NCBI RefSeq assembly: GCF_002055535.1
Contig: NZ_LN831034.1
Location: 496,001-560,000, forward strand
Direction of reading: 5' to 3'
From: Streptococcus pyogenes
GTDB lineage: Bacteria; Bacillota; Bacilli; Lactobacillales; Streptococcaceae
DNA length: 64,000 nucleotides
Numbering within the stretch: the first letter of the stretch is position 1; the number at the start of each line of letters is the position of its first letter. The notes beneath the pieces were generated by a model, which saw only the letters and a list, made by a program, of their open reading frames with translations, was not told the DNA's origin and did not search any database. The translations under genes and the position numbers were made by a program. Positions 44,261 to 50,731 of the stretch are shown piece after piece.

Positions 44261-44670
44261 TACCAAATTTTAGAGGGTTTAACAAAAAAACTAAAAAAAT
44301 GTATAGCATTGATGGCTTTAAATCAAGTGAACGCAAAATATACAGATGCAGCTTAGCAGATGATGAGTTTCGCTCTGGTCGCTTAGAGACGTTTCATTTT
44401 GTCGAGGATAACCTTGATGATTATATTCTCAGGCAATCAACAGGACTGTTTGATAAAAACGGCGTGGAGATTTTTGAGGGAGACGTCGTGAAATTACAAT
44501 ATACAATTACTAGTGATTTAGAATTTTTTAAAGTGAATCAATTCAGAGGTGGTTCTTGGCGCATTGACAATAGACGACGCGGATCAGATTTGTGGTTAAG
44601 AAACGAGGACTGCGAAGTTATCGGGAATATATATCAGAACAGCGACCTGATAGAAAGTGTGGAAGAATGA
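44257..44670 (+). CDS. YopX family protein
   Basis: 137 residues with the YopX pattern: NFRGFNKKTKKMYSI at the start, then RQSTGLFDKNGVEIFEGDVV and a C-terminal EVIGNIYQN. The family is common in phages and phage islands of Firmicutes; its function is unknown. The beta-barrel-like domain is preceded by a variable segment. Confidence 0.85.
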   Translation: MIPNFRGFNKKTKKMYSIDGFKSSERKIYRCSLADDEFRSGRLETFHFVEDNLDDYILRQSTGLFDKNGVEIFEGDVVKLQYTITSDLEFFKVNQFRGGSWRIDNRRRGSDLWLRNEDCEVIGNIYQNSDLIESVEE

Positions 44671-44951
44671 CAACAGATGAATTATTGCAAAATTTACGTG
44701 ATGACTTGAATAAAATAATTAATGTCCTAAAAAACGATTGGAAAGCACTATTGTTTCTTGCAATCGCAATATTTGGGATGATGGTAACCGTGTCGTATTT
44801 TAGCTATCGCGACGCACGACAATATTACGAGTCGCAAATCACAGGACTACGTACACAGCTAAGCAGGACACAAAAGCAGCTTAAACGTGCGAGTGAGCAA
44901 AATCAGAGACAGACAAAGCGGATTGCGGATTTAACGAATAACGGAGGGTAG
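44667..44951 (+). CDS. Small membrane protein with coiled coil, 94 aa
   Basis: Start MTTDELLQNLRDDLNKIINV at 44667 (ATGA overlap with YopX). One transmembrane helix (ALLFLAIAIFGMMVTVSYF, about residues 26-44) and a long C-terminal coiled coil (YESQITGLRTQLSRTQKQLK). It looks like a spanin-like layout but lies in the early region; function unknown. Confidence 0.6.
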   Translation: MTTDELLQNLRDDLNKIINVLKNDWKALLFLAIAIFGMMVTVSYFSYRDARQYYESQITGLRTQLSRTQKQLKRASEQNQRQTKRIADLTNNGG

Positions 44952-44954
44952 GGT

Positions 44955-45182
44955 ATGGATGAATTACACTGGCAGAACCCGATGGAAAGCTACGAAAATA
45001 ACAGCACAGGTTATATCCACGGCAATGCTAAAGTTCATCTGTTTTTTGAATATGGCACTTCGGCTTGCAAAAGATACCTTCAAGATGTTGACTATTTTAA
45101 TGATGTAGAAGTCGACGATGAAAATGAATGCTGCAAGAAATGCTGGAAGAAGTACATTGCACTTACTGGAAATGGGGGATAA
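44955..45182 (+). CDS. Small Cys-rich phage protein, 75 aa
   Basis: MDELHWQNPMESYENNSTGY, ending with ECCKKCWKKY, which could bind a metal together with the SACKR Cys. No known family. Confidence 0.55.
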   Translation: MDELHWQNPMESYENNSTGYIHGNAKVHLFFEYGTSACKRYLQDVDYFNDVEVDDENECCKKCWKKYIALTGNGG

Positions 45183-45184
45183 GG

Positions 45185-45343
45185 ATGAAAGTTAAGGATT
45201 TACATAAAGCGTTAGCTAAAGTTGACCCTGAGCTTGAAATTTGGATAAATGAAAAAGATGAAGGTGTTATCACCAAAGCCAAAAACGTGATGACTTGGAA
45301 TAAGCATCCAAATAAGTTTTTTATAAATGCAGAAACACAATAG
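45185..45343 (+). CDS. Small phage protein, 52 aa
   Basis: Start MKVKDLHKALAKVDPELEIW at 45185, a few bases after GGGGATAAGG. Resembles short phage proteins of the pattern LxxALxxxDPExEIxI; function unknown. Confidence 0.55.
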   Translation: MKVKDLHKALAKVDPELEIWINEKDEGVITKAKNVMTWNKHPNKFFINAETQ

Positions 45344-45361
45344 TGTTAACAGAGGTACAAA

Positions 45362-45565
45362 ATGACAGAGCAAGAAATTAAAAATCTGCTTAATGATGGC
45401 AGAAACCTAGTGTCAGACGCAATTAGCAAGTGTTCCTTAACGACAAGCGAAGCTCCTTTATCTGCGGATGATAGCTTGATTGACAGTGCTTACGATTATA
45501 TCATTCACGGCATCGGTGACGTTGATAAAATAGCTAAAAAAATAAGTGAGGTAGGTACAAAATGA
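45362..45565 (+). CDS. Small phage protein, 67 aa
   Basis: MTEQEIKNLLNDGRNLVSDA, GAGGT upstream, acidic and helical. ATGA-type overlap with the next frame. Unknown. Confidence 0.55.
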   Translation: MTEQEIKNLLNDGRNLVSDAISKCSLTTSEAPLSADDSLIDSAYDYIIHGIGDVDKIAKKISEVGTK

Positions 45566-45963
45566 AAAACGAAAATTTTTTAGGTTATGATCTAGCTGAA
45601 CTATTAGAAGAAAAATTAGTAGGGAAACGACTTAAATCAATAGACGACGAAAAGATTGTACTTGCCGATGGGACAGTAATTAAAATTGAATTAAACGAGG
45701 GTTGCTGAGGTTGTGATAGCGGTTGGTCAGAATTAAACATCACGACAGAAAATCCCAACTTGGAATCAGCTGTAATGGGCGTTGAATACACAGAAAAATA
45801 TCGTGCAAGCGATGATGAATTTAAAATTTTTGTCTACATGACAGACAATTCTGTTATTGAGATTTACGGATGTGATGGTGTTGGCAACGGATGTTATGGA
45901 TATGGTTTCTGGGTTACTGTTAAGAATCCTGGTGATCTAATAGAATCTGAATTGGAGGACTAA
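45562..45963 (+). pseudogene. Phage protein (DUF7448-like) with in-frame TGA
   Basis: One frame from MKNENFLGYDLAELLEEKLV through DGTVIKIELNEGC, a TGA at 45706-45708, then GCDSGWSELNITTENPNLES to the stop at 45963 (134 codons). Homologous phage proteins carry a continuous Gly-Cys-rich loop followed by GW, so the TGA most simply replaces TGG (Trp). A 48-residue N-terminal piece and a C-terminal restart at ATG 45760 are the products expected without readthrough. Confidence 0.6.
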
Positions 45964-46598
45964 TGCTAACTACAAATCAAATACACAAACTGCTGGGAGT
46001 AAAAGAAGTCTACAAAGCGCCTGACACGTTGATAAAAATAATTTTAGACAAGGAAAAGCGCGAGGACTTATTCAGACAGTTTTTGAAATATGAAACAGAT
46101 GTATCTTACGACTGGTTTATGCAATATTTTGAGGAAGAACAAGCTGACCGCAAAAATAAAAAGCAAGACTTTACTCCGCTAAGTGTATCTAAGTTACTGA
46201 CTGGATTGGTAAGCGGGCACACATACCATGAGAGTGCAGTAGGCACAGGAGGAATCCTCATACAAGCATGGCAAAGACATAGGATATCATCAAATCCTTT
46301 TACCTATAAACCAAGCGATTATTGGTATCAAGTAGAGGAGTTATCTGATAGAGCATTACCGTTTTTACTCTTTAATATGTCTATAAGAGGGATAAATGGT
46401 GTGGTGGTGCATGGCGACTCTTTAACAAGACAAGTTAAAAACATTTATTTTTTGCAAAATACAAAAGACGACATGCTGAGTTTTAGTGATATTAACGTTA
46501 TGCCAAGGACTCAAGATATTGAGCGAGAATTTAATGTCAAAGAGTGGATTGGTGATGGGATAGAACACATTGAAAATCCACTAATTGAATGGATATAA
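45963..46598 (+). CDS. N6-adenine methyltransferase-fold protein lacking the (N/D)PPY motif
   Basis: 211 residues. KKQDFTPLSVSKLL and HESAVGTGGILIQAWQRH are the N-terminal and SAM-binding motifs of HsdM/N6-Mtase proteins, followed by QVEELSDRALPFLLFNMSIRG. The expected NPPF/DPPY catalytic motif is absent; the C-terminal 70 residues (FSDINVMPRTQDIEREFN) look conserved for another purpose. It may bind SAM or restriction-modification partners, but catalysis is doubtful. Confidence 0.65.
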   Translation: MLTTNQIHKLLGVKEVYKAPDTLIKIILDKEKREDLFRQFLKYETDVSYDWFMQYFEEEQADRKNKKQDFTPLSVSKLLTGLVSGHTYHESAVGTGGILIQAWQRHRISSNPFTYKPSDYWYQVEELSDRALPFLLFNMSIRGINGVVVHGDSLTRQVKNIYFLQNTKDDMLSFSDINVMPRTQDIEREFNVKEWIGDGIEHIENPLIEWI

Positions 46599-46638
46599 CC
46601 AATAACGGTATCACGCACGTTCGACTCGTGCGGTTGGT
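46598..46638 (+). ncRNA. tRNA-like minihelix 1 (acceptor/T-arm only)
   Basis: Acceptor-like ACCAAT (46598-46603) pairs with GTTGGT (46633-46638, one G-U). The T-arm is CGCACG (46614-46619), loop TTCGACT, CGTGCG (46627-46632). Stacked 6+6 bp equals the 12 bp of a tRNA top half. Linker AACGGTATCA replaces the D and anticodon arms. No CCA. Confidence 0.45.
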
Positions 46639-46870
46639 ATTGACCGAAATTGAAAAATAGAAACGAGGACCTCCTTACACCAAAACAAAATCTAACGCTG
46701 GTTATCGGTCACTGGCTATTATTTAAGGTGCTAATACTGACATCGTACGCCTGTGTCAAAATAAAAAAAGGAAGAGAGGGCTTTTCTCCACAAAACAAAA
46801 AGACGTCCACACGGAACGCCCCCTTGGTTAAATTTAAGCTTAAATAAATTATACCATATTGGGGGCTTTC
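46599..46870. other. Intergenic region between methylase-fold gene and arpU
   Basis: Holds minihelix 1, then AT-rich DNA. A TTG-initiated 65-codon frame (46650-46847) is possible but has no RBS or domain. GCCCCC (46819-46824 region) can pair with GGGGGC just before arpU, which would mask the arpU RBS. Confidence 0.35.
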
Positions 46871-47311
46871 ATGACGTTTTTTCCTGAGATTGATATCCAA
46901 AAAACAAAATCCAATGCCAAGCGTAAATTGAGAGAGTATCCACGCTGGCGAAGGATAGCTAATGACGTAGATACTCAAAAAGTTACAGCTACTTACTCAT
47001 TTGAGCCAAGACAACCGCATGGAGTTCCTAGCAAACCAGTTGAGAGACTAGCGCTAAATCGTGTGTCAGCAGAACAAGAGCTGGATGCGATTGAGAGAGC
47101 AGTCAACGGGATATTTGATCCAGAGTATAGATTGATACTGATTGACAAGTATTTGCTCACATATCCAAAGACTGATTGTGATATTTATACAAAACTTGGT
47201 TATGAAAAAAGCCAGTATTACAACATGCTAGATAATGCTTTATTGTCGTTCTCAGAGCTATATAAAGAGGGAATGTTGCTTGTCGAGAAATTGGAAAAAA
47301 GCTGGAATTAA
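46871..47311 (+). CDS. arpU: ArpU-family late transcription regulator
   Basis: 146 residues from MTFFPEIDIQKTKSNAKRKL. The family (ArpU/RinA-like) has a C-terminal sigma-like helix-turn-helix (LLTYPKTDCDIYTKLGYEKSQ split over 160-215 bp before the end). It activates late promoters for packaging and structural genes. Its place directly before the late block fits. An upstream TTG (46859) is a possible alternative start. Confidence 0.8.
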   Translation: MTFFPEIDIQKTKSNAKRKLREYPRWRRIANDVDTQKVTATYSFEPRQPHGVPSKPVERLALNRVSAEQELDAIERAVNGIFDPEYRLILIDKYLLTYPKTDCDIYTKLGYEKSQYYNMLDNALLSFSELYKEGMLLVEKLEKSWN

Positions 47312-47455
47312 TATGGAATAATTATGTACTTTATATATAATTATTCATGTTATTATAGTACTATCAAAATAACAAGAAGAGATAACCTTTTAACCACTGG
47401 CTATTCATTTAGTCGCCAACTTTAACTACGATCAAACTTGTTATTTTATGGTATG

Positions 47456-47487
47456 TGGGACGTGCAGGTTCGAATCCTGCCGTCTCA
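47456..47487 (+). ncRNA. tRNA-like minihelix 2
   Basis: TGGGACG (47456-47462) pairs with CGTCTCA (47481-47487, one G-U). A single T joins it to GCAGG, loop TTCGAAT, CCTGC (47464-47480). It has 7+5 bp and a perfect T-loop, and the 3' flank is ATCA. It has no D or anticodon arm. Confidence 0.5.
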
Positions 47488-47511
47488 ATCAGCGCCCAGA
47501 AGAGGCGCGAC

Positions 47512-47554
47512 CCAGTATCCCGAAAGGCAGTCACGCACTGATATACTGGTTTTT
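47512..47554 (+). terminator. Terminator inside the structured block
   Basis: CCAGTAT (47512-47518) pairs with ATACTGG (47543-47549). An inner CAGT/ACTG helix lies between, and TTTTT follows. It would end an RNA containing minihelix 2. Confidence 0.6.
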
Positions 47555-47704
47555 ACTTGGTTGATAGTCATATTCCTACCAATGACGATTGGTAAAAAAG
47601 ATACATAGATCGGCTGTATAGTCTACGTGTACGTATTCACAACAGATTGACTCATTTGATTAACCACAAGTAAAACAAGGGTCGCAACCTTGCTTGTGGT
47701 TAGT

Positions 47705-47745
47705 AGGGACAACGGTTGTAAGTCGGTTCGATTCCGACTGTTCCT
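47705..47745 (+). ncRNA. tRNA-like minihelix 3
   Basis: AGGGACA (47705-47711) pairs with TGTTCCT (47739-47745, one G-U). The T-arm is GTCGG, loop TTCGATT, CCGAC (47722-47738). It has exactly 7+5 bp. The 10-nt linker ACGGTTGTAA resembles the linker of minihelix 1. Confidence 0.5.
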
Positions 47746-47749
47746 GTTT

Positions 47750-47811
47750 GATAAATAGAAGTGTCCCAGAATGGGCTAGGCAATAGGCTTAGCATTCATT
47801 TGCTATTTATC
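47750..47811 (+). ncRNA. Three-way-junction RNA motif
   Basis: P1 GATAAATAG (47750-47758) pairs with CTATTTATC (47803-47811). Inside are CCCA-GAA-TGGG (47765-47775) and CTAGGC/GCTTAG (47776-47792, one G-U), with joining strands of 6, 0 and 10 nt. The layout is riboswitch-like, but I match it to no known class. Confidence 0.4.
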
Positions 47812-47826
47812 TATGGCTAACCAATT

Positions 47827-47853
47827 AGTCATCACATTGTGGTGGCTTTTTAT
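47827..47853 (+). terminator. Terminator before the methylase gene
   Basis: AGTCATCAC, ATT loop, GTGGTGGCT (two G-U), then TTTTT. It is nearly the same sequence as the terminator after the methylase gene. Confidence 0.65.
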
Positions 47854-47865
47854 TGTGGGGTGAAA

Positions 47866-48777
47866 ATGCTTAAATTAGACGAAAAGAAAATACGAAAAGG
47901 GAAACCAGTTGGACTTCCGTATCAAGGTAGTAAAAAGAAAATTAGTAAGAAAATAGTCGAAATTATTAAACAAAACTTTGATGCAGATAAACCCATATAC
48001 GACGTTTTCGGCGGAGGCGGAGCGATTACTGCTGAGTGTGTGCTAAATGGTTTAGAAGTGCATTATAACGACTTAGACAACGATATAACAGATATGTTTC
48101 AGCGTGTGATTAGTCAAGATAGAGAATGGATAAAAACACTCATTATCAGTCGTGATGAATTTAACAAAATTAGGCAAAAAGAACCTAAGTCAGTTGATGA
48201 TAATTTAAAATTGTTAGTAAATAGTTTTGGGAATGAATTAAGCAGTTATTTATACGGCGCAGACTGGTCTGATACGAAGTATGACTTAGCGGTTGAAATA
48301 ATTAATAAGCACGATGTGTTTAGCGGGTACAAACAAACCGAAACGTATAAAAAAGCTGACAAGCCTTACGATGAAGGAGAGCTTGAAAAAAATAAAAAAC
48401 TAACACAGTTAGAACAGTTACAACAGTTAGGACGGTTACAACAGTTAGAACAGTTACAACAGTTAGGACGGTTACAACAGTTAGAACCAACAAATTATAG
48501 TTACGAAGCATTTTCAGATATTGAAGGCGCTATTTTTTATCTTGATCCTCCATACGAAAATACCACGCAAAAAAGTTATAAAGGTGATTTTAACAGTCAA
48601 GCATTTTATGATTGGGCGTTTGGGATGTCTAAAAACAACATTGTTTTAATTTCTAGTTACGATATATCAGATGAACGTTTTGAATGCGTATATGAGTTTA
48701 AGACTGCAAGAAGCACCATGCAAGGTGGCGGAGCGGGTAAGAGAACTGAAAAACTGTTTATGGCAGTCATCACATAG
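47866..48777 (+). CDS. D12-class N6-adenine DNA methyltransferase with minisatellite
   Basis: 303 residues from MLKLDEKKIRKGKPVGLPYQ (GGGGTGA upstream). N-terminal FGGGGAITAECVLNG is the SAM motif, with the catalytic YLDPPYENTTQKSY about residue 226, the Dam/DpnM arrangement. Between them, in the target-recognition region (residues about 181-207), lie nine in-frame 9-bp units coding Gln/Arg-Leu-Glu/Gln/Gly. The gene is flanked by near-identical terminators, like a self-contained cassette. It may protect phage DNA from restriction. Sequence specificity (such as GATC) is not provable here. Confidence 0.85.
   Translation: MLKLDEKKIRKGKPVGLPYQGSKKKISKKIVEIIKQNFDADKPIYDVFGGGGAITAECVLNGLEVHYNDLDNDITDMFQRVISQDREWIKTLIISRDEFNKIRQKEPKSVDDNLKLLVNSFGNELSSYLYGADWSDTKYDLAVEIINKHDVFSGYKQTETYKKADKPYDEGELEKNKKLTQLEQLQQLGRLQQLEQLQQLGRLQQLEPTNYSYEAFSDIEGAIFYLDPPYENTTQKSYKGDFNSQAFYDWAFGMSKNNIVLISSYDISDERFECVYEFKTARSTMQGGGAGKRTEKLFMAVIT
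48406..48486 (+). repeat. 9-bp coding minisatellite in the methylase gene
   Basis: Nine 9-bp units (CAGTTAGAA, CAGTTACAA, CAGTTAGGA, CGGTTACAA, repeated in order, plus one CAGTTAGAA). This gives two copies of a 36-bp higher unit. Copy-number change stays in frame. Confidence 0.9.
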
Positions 48778-48790
48778 TGGTGATTTTTTT
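48764..48790 (+). terminator. Terminator overlapping the methylase stop
   Basis: CATCAC, ATAGT, GGTGA-type stem, then TTTTTTT. It matches the terminator upstream of the same gene (AGTCATCACAT.GTGGTG in both). Confidence 0.6.
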
Positions 48791-48797
48791 GTTATGG

Positions 48798-48875
48798 TCC
48801 GCGACATGGTTACTTATTAGTTACAAACGTTGAAATTACAATGTTTCGATAGGTCAACGTCGTGGTTTTTTATTA
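48798..48875 (+). terminator. Second rightward hairpin with T-run
   Basis: CCGCGAC (48798-48804 region) pairs with GTCGTGG (48858-48865 region), and an alternative inner ACGTTGA/TCAACGT helix competes with it. TTTTTTATT follows. It may be a back-up terminator against the leftward hicAB genes. Confidence 0.4.
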
Positions 48876-48878
48876 TGT

Positions 48879-48902
48879 AAAAAAGAACCACAACAGTGGC
48901 TC
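48879..48902 (-). terminator. hicAB terminator
   Basis: On the minus strand GAGCCAC, TGTT loop, GTGGTTC, then TTTTTT, just after the hicB stop. Confidence 0.7.
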
Positions 48903-49280
48903 TTATGCTTGTAATTTTAATTCAAGCGCTTCAGTAAGAACTTGAGAAAAGTTGAGGTTTTTATCTTCTGCTGCGTCGTTTAACCATTCAGGGATAGTCA
49001 CGTTTTTGCGGACTTTTTTGGAGTGATATTTTTTCATATAGGCAACCATATCGATGCCAATTAAAGCAATGTCGGAATCAGGATACTGTTCTTTTAAATC
49101 AGAAACGGCGCTAGCCTTTGGATAGTCAGTATAGTCTTCAAGGGCAAAACCTAAGACTTCGACAGCCATTTCATAAGCCTCTTGAAAGTCTTCACCTTGA
49201 GTAATTGCTTCAGGTACATCTGGAAATGTAACCATGATATAGTCTGTGTCTTGTGTAAATGTAGCTGGATAAATTAACAT
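48903..49280 (-). CDS. hicB: HicB antitoxin
   Basis: 125 residues from MLIYPATFTQDTDYIMVTFP (GGAGG 8 bases upstream). The N-terminal partial RNase H fold (FPDVPEAITQGEDFQEAYEM) and C-terminal ribbon-helix-helix (VTIPEWLNDAAEDKNLNFSQ) are typical of HicB. It neutralises HicA and represses the module's promoter. Confidence 0.92.
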   Translation of the reverse strand: MLIYPATFTQDTDYIMVTFPDVPEAITQGEDFQEAYEMAVEVLGFALEDYTDYPKASAVSDLKEQYPDSDIALIGIDMVAYMKKYHSKKVRKNVTIPEWLNDAAEDKNLNFSQVLTEALELKLQA

Positions 49281-49331
49281 AATGATCCTCCTTTGATTAC
49301 TGTGAGATAAGCACACCATCTGGCAAGCGGA

Positions 49332-49517
49332 TTATTTTAAACCCGCCTGCTTTAGAATGGTATCTTCAAGACCTTTTCCGAGGTCTTTATTGTGCATTGG
49401 AACAATGGTTTGATGTCCGTTATTGTCTCGGAATTTTTTGTGACTTCCGTTTTGACTGACTTCGTAGAACCCATTCTTTTTTAGCAGTTTTATCATCTGC
49501 TTTGGGGTCATTGGCAT
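49332..49517 (-). CDS. hicA: HicA mRNA-interferase toxin
   Basis: 61 residues from MPMTPKQMIKLLKKNGFYEV, with the dsRBD-like fold and catalytic His in QNGSHKKFRDNNG, then TIVPMHNKDLGKGLEDTILK. HicA cleaves mRNA. I start at 49515-49517, where GAGGT lies upstream; longer readings include the promoter. Toxin precedes antitoxin, the usual hicAB order. Confidence 0.92.
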   Translation of the reverse strand: MPMTPKQMIKLLKKNGFYEVSQNGSHKKFRDNNGHQTIVPMHNKDLGKGLEDTILKQAGLK

Positions 49518-49544
49518 ATTGCTTACCTCACTTTCTATACTTAT

Positions 49545-49573
49545 ATTATACACATAAACAATGTAGATGTCAA
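49545..49573 (-). promoter_or_regulatory. hicAB promoter
   Basis: On the minus strand TTGACA (49568-49573), 17-bp spacer, TATAAT (49545-49550): a consensus promoter independent of the late phage transcript. Confidence 0.8.
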
Positions 49574-49615
49574 TGCAAAATACGCATAAAATACGCAAAA
49601 ATTAGGAGATAACAA

Positions 49616-49756
49616 ATGAGACCAAATAAGTATCCGTATAGTAAACCACAATGGGAAAAAGAAGTAAGTAATATATACGTTGATAACGGCTACACTATTC
49701 CATACACAACATTAGTTCATTATATTAATAGGCTAACTGGTGAGGTCAGGGTATGA
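49616..49756 (+). CDS. Small phage protein before HNH, 46 aa
   Basis: MRPNKYPYSKPQWEKEVSNI, AGGAGAT upstream, ATGA overlap with the HNH gene. Short proteins like this often precede the HNH gene in cos-type phages; function unknown. Confidence 0.6.
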   Translation: MRPNKYPYSKPQWEKEVSNIYVDNGYTIPYTTLVHYINRLTGEVRV

Positions 49757-50094
49757 GGCCACAGAAGTTAACTATCGCAGGTGGTAGACGTACAACAGTT
49801 GACTACGATGACAGATCAGCAGAGTATCGTGACTATAATCGTAATCGCTGGAAGTACGATAAACAAGCCAAACAGTTTTATAACTCAAGGATATGGAGAG
49901 AGACAAGTAAGCAAGTATTACTTCAGAACGATTACATCTGTGCTATGTGTGGTGGCGAAGCGACTATGACTGACCACATTGTATCAGTCAAACAAGATTG
50001 GAACAAAAGATTAGATTTGAATAACTTGCAAGCAAGCTGTAAAGCATGTAATGATAGCAAAGCGATAAGGGAAAGACGTAAAAACAATTACTAG
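49753..50094 (+). CDS. HNH endonuclease of the packaging module
   Basis: 113 residues. CAMCGGEATMTDHIVSVKQ and LDLNNLQASCKACNDSK give the HNH core with two zinc Cys pairs. In HK97-like cos phages the HNH protein next to the terminase is needed for cos cleavage together with TerL. Followed by the likely cos region. Confidence 0.9.
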   Translation: MRPQKLTIAGGRRTTVDYDDRSAEYRDYNRNRWKYDKQAKQFYNSRIWRETSKQVLLQNDYICAMCGGEATMTDHIVSVKQDWNKRLDLNNLQASCKACNDSKAIRERRKNNY

Positions 50095-50261
50095 AAAAAC
50101 GGGTGTAAAAATTAACAACAGCACGTTAATATTCGGAAAATACCCCCTTCATTTTTAAACGGGGCTATATTGTTCGGAAACTTAAGAACGCGCCCTTTTC
50201 CGTGCAAAAAATTCCCTTTTTGAAATTTTTAAAACTGTAAAGTTCGTGTAAAGGAGGTCTT
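50095..50261. other. Candidate cos region
   Basis: 167 bp without a gene between HNH and TerS, the usual place of cos in such phages. It has GC-rich patches in AT-rich DNA (ACCCCCTTC ... AAACGGGGC around 50140-50165; GAACGCGCCC near 50187) and a TTCGGAAA-type sequence twice (TATTCGGAAAAT and TGTTCGGAAAC). The nick positions cannot be read. Confidence 0.4.
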
Positions 50262-50729
50262 ATGGGAAGAAATTTAAAGCTAGTCGAAACGACAAAAAAG
50301 CATCTTACGAAAGAAGAAAAAATAGTGCGAGAAACCGCGCAAAATAAGGCGTCTGACGGTCTTAAAAAGTTGCAAAAGACACCTCCTGAACACTTTAATA
50401 ATGTAGCTAAGTACGAGTATAGGAGAATCATAGAAGACCTCCAAAACCTACCCCTAAGAAATCTCGATAGAGGGCTATTAGAGTTATATTGCACATGGTA
50501 TGCTATCTACAAAGAAACAAGTAGAAAACTAGATGAGGTTGGTTATTTTACGAATGATCCAGACAAGGGCATTATTCCTAGTCCGCTTATTTTAACACTA
50601 GAAAAAGCCACAGCGAATATTAGAAGTAGCGCAAGTCAGCTTGGGTTGACTGTGGATAGTCGGATGAAAATGTTTATTCCTAAAGAAGAGGAAAAGCCTA
50701 AGAGTATTTTTGATAAATTTGGAGGATAA
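50262..50729 (+). CDS. Terminase small subunit, P27 family
   Basis: 155 residues: basic N-terminus (TTKKHLTKEEKIVRETAQNK), then the P27 core (RRIIEDLQNLPLRNLDRGLL ... IIPSPLILTLEKATANIRSS). It recognises cos/pac DNA and delivers it to TerL. AAAGGAGG precedes the ATG. It lies directly after the cos-like gap. Confidence 0.88.
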   Translation: MGRNLKLVETTKKHLTKEEKIVRETAQNKASDGLKKLQKTPPEHFNNVAKYEYRRIIEDLQNLPLRNLDRGLLELYCTWYAIYKETSRKLDEVGYFTNDPDKGIIPSPLILTLEKATANIRSSASQLGLTVDSRMKMFIPKEEEKPKSIFDKFGG

Positions 50730-50731
50730 AA

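Larger units (their letters stand above)
47312..47865 (+). ncRNA. Structured non-coding block between late regulator and methylase
   Basis: 550 bp with no gene. Contents in order: AT-rich late promoter zone with TATAAT (47336-47341); minihelix 2 (47456-47487); GCGCC/GGCGC hairpin (about 47492-47508); terminator (47512-47554); long hairpin AACCACAAG/CTTGTGGTT with inner CAAGG/CCTTG (47662-47701); minihelix 3 (47705-47745); three-way junction (47750-47811); terminator (47827-47853). One or more small RNAs are likely. Confidence 0.5.

Noticed and set aside
45585..45791. Leftward 68-codon frame across the TGA-interrupted gene
   Set aside because: Serine-rich antisense shadow without RBS; does not explain the interruption.
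46650..46847. TTG-started 65-codon rightward frame with a hydrophobic segment
   Set aside because: No RBS at proper distance, no recognisable domain, and it lies in a region better explained by RNA structure.
47440..47490. A complete tRNA gene at minihelix 2
   Set aside because: No D arm, no anticodon arm and no 5' acceptor strand at normal distance; the pairing strand lies one base from the T-arm.
48320..48511. Leftward frame with Leu-Thr-Val-Val repeats
   Set aside because: It is the antisense reading of the 9-bp minisatellite.
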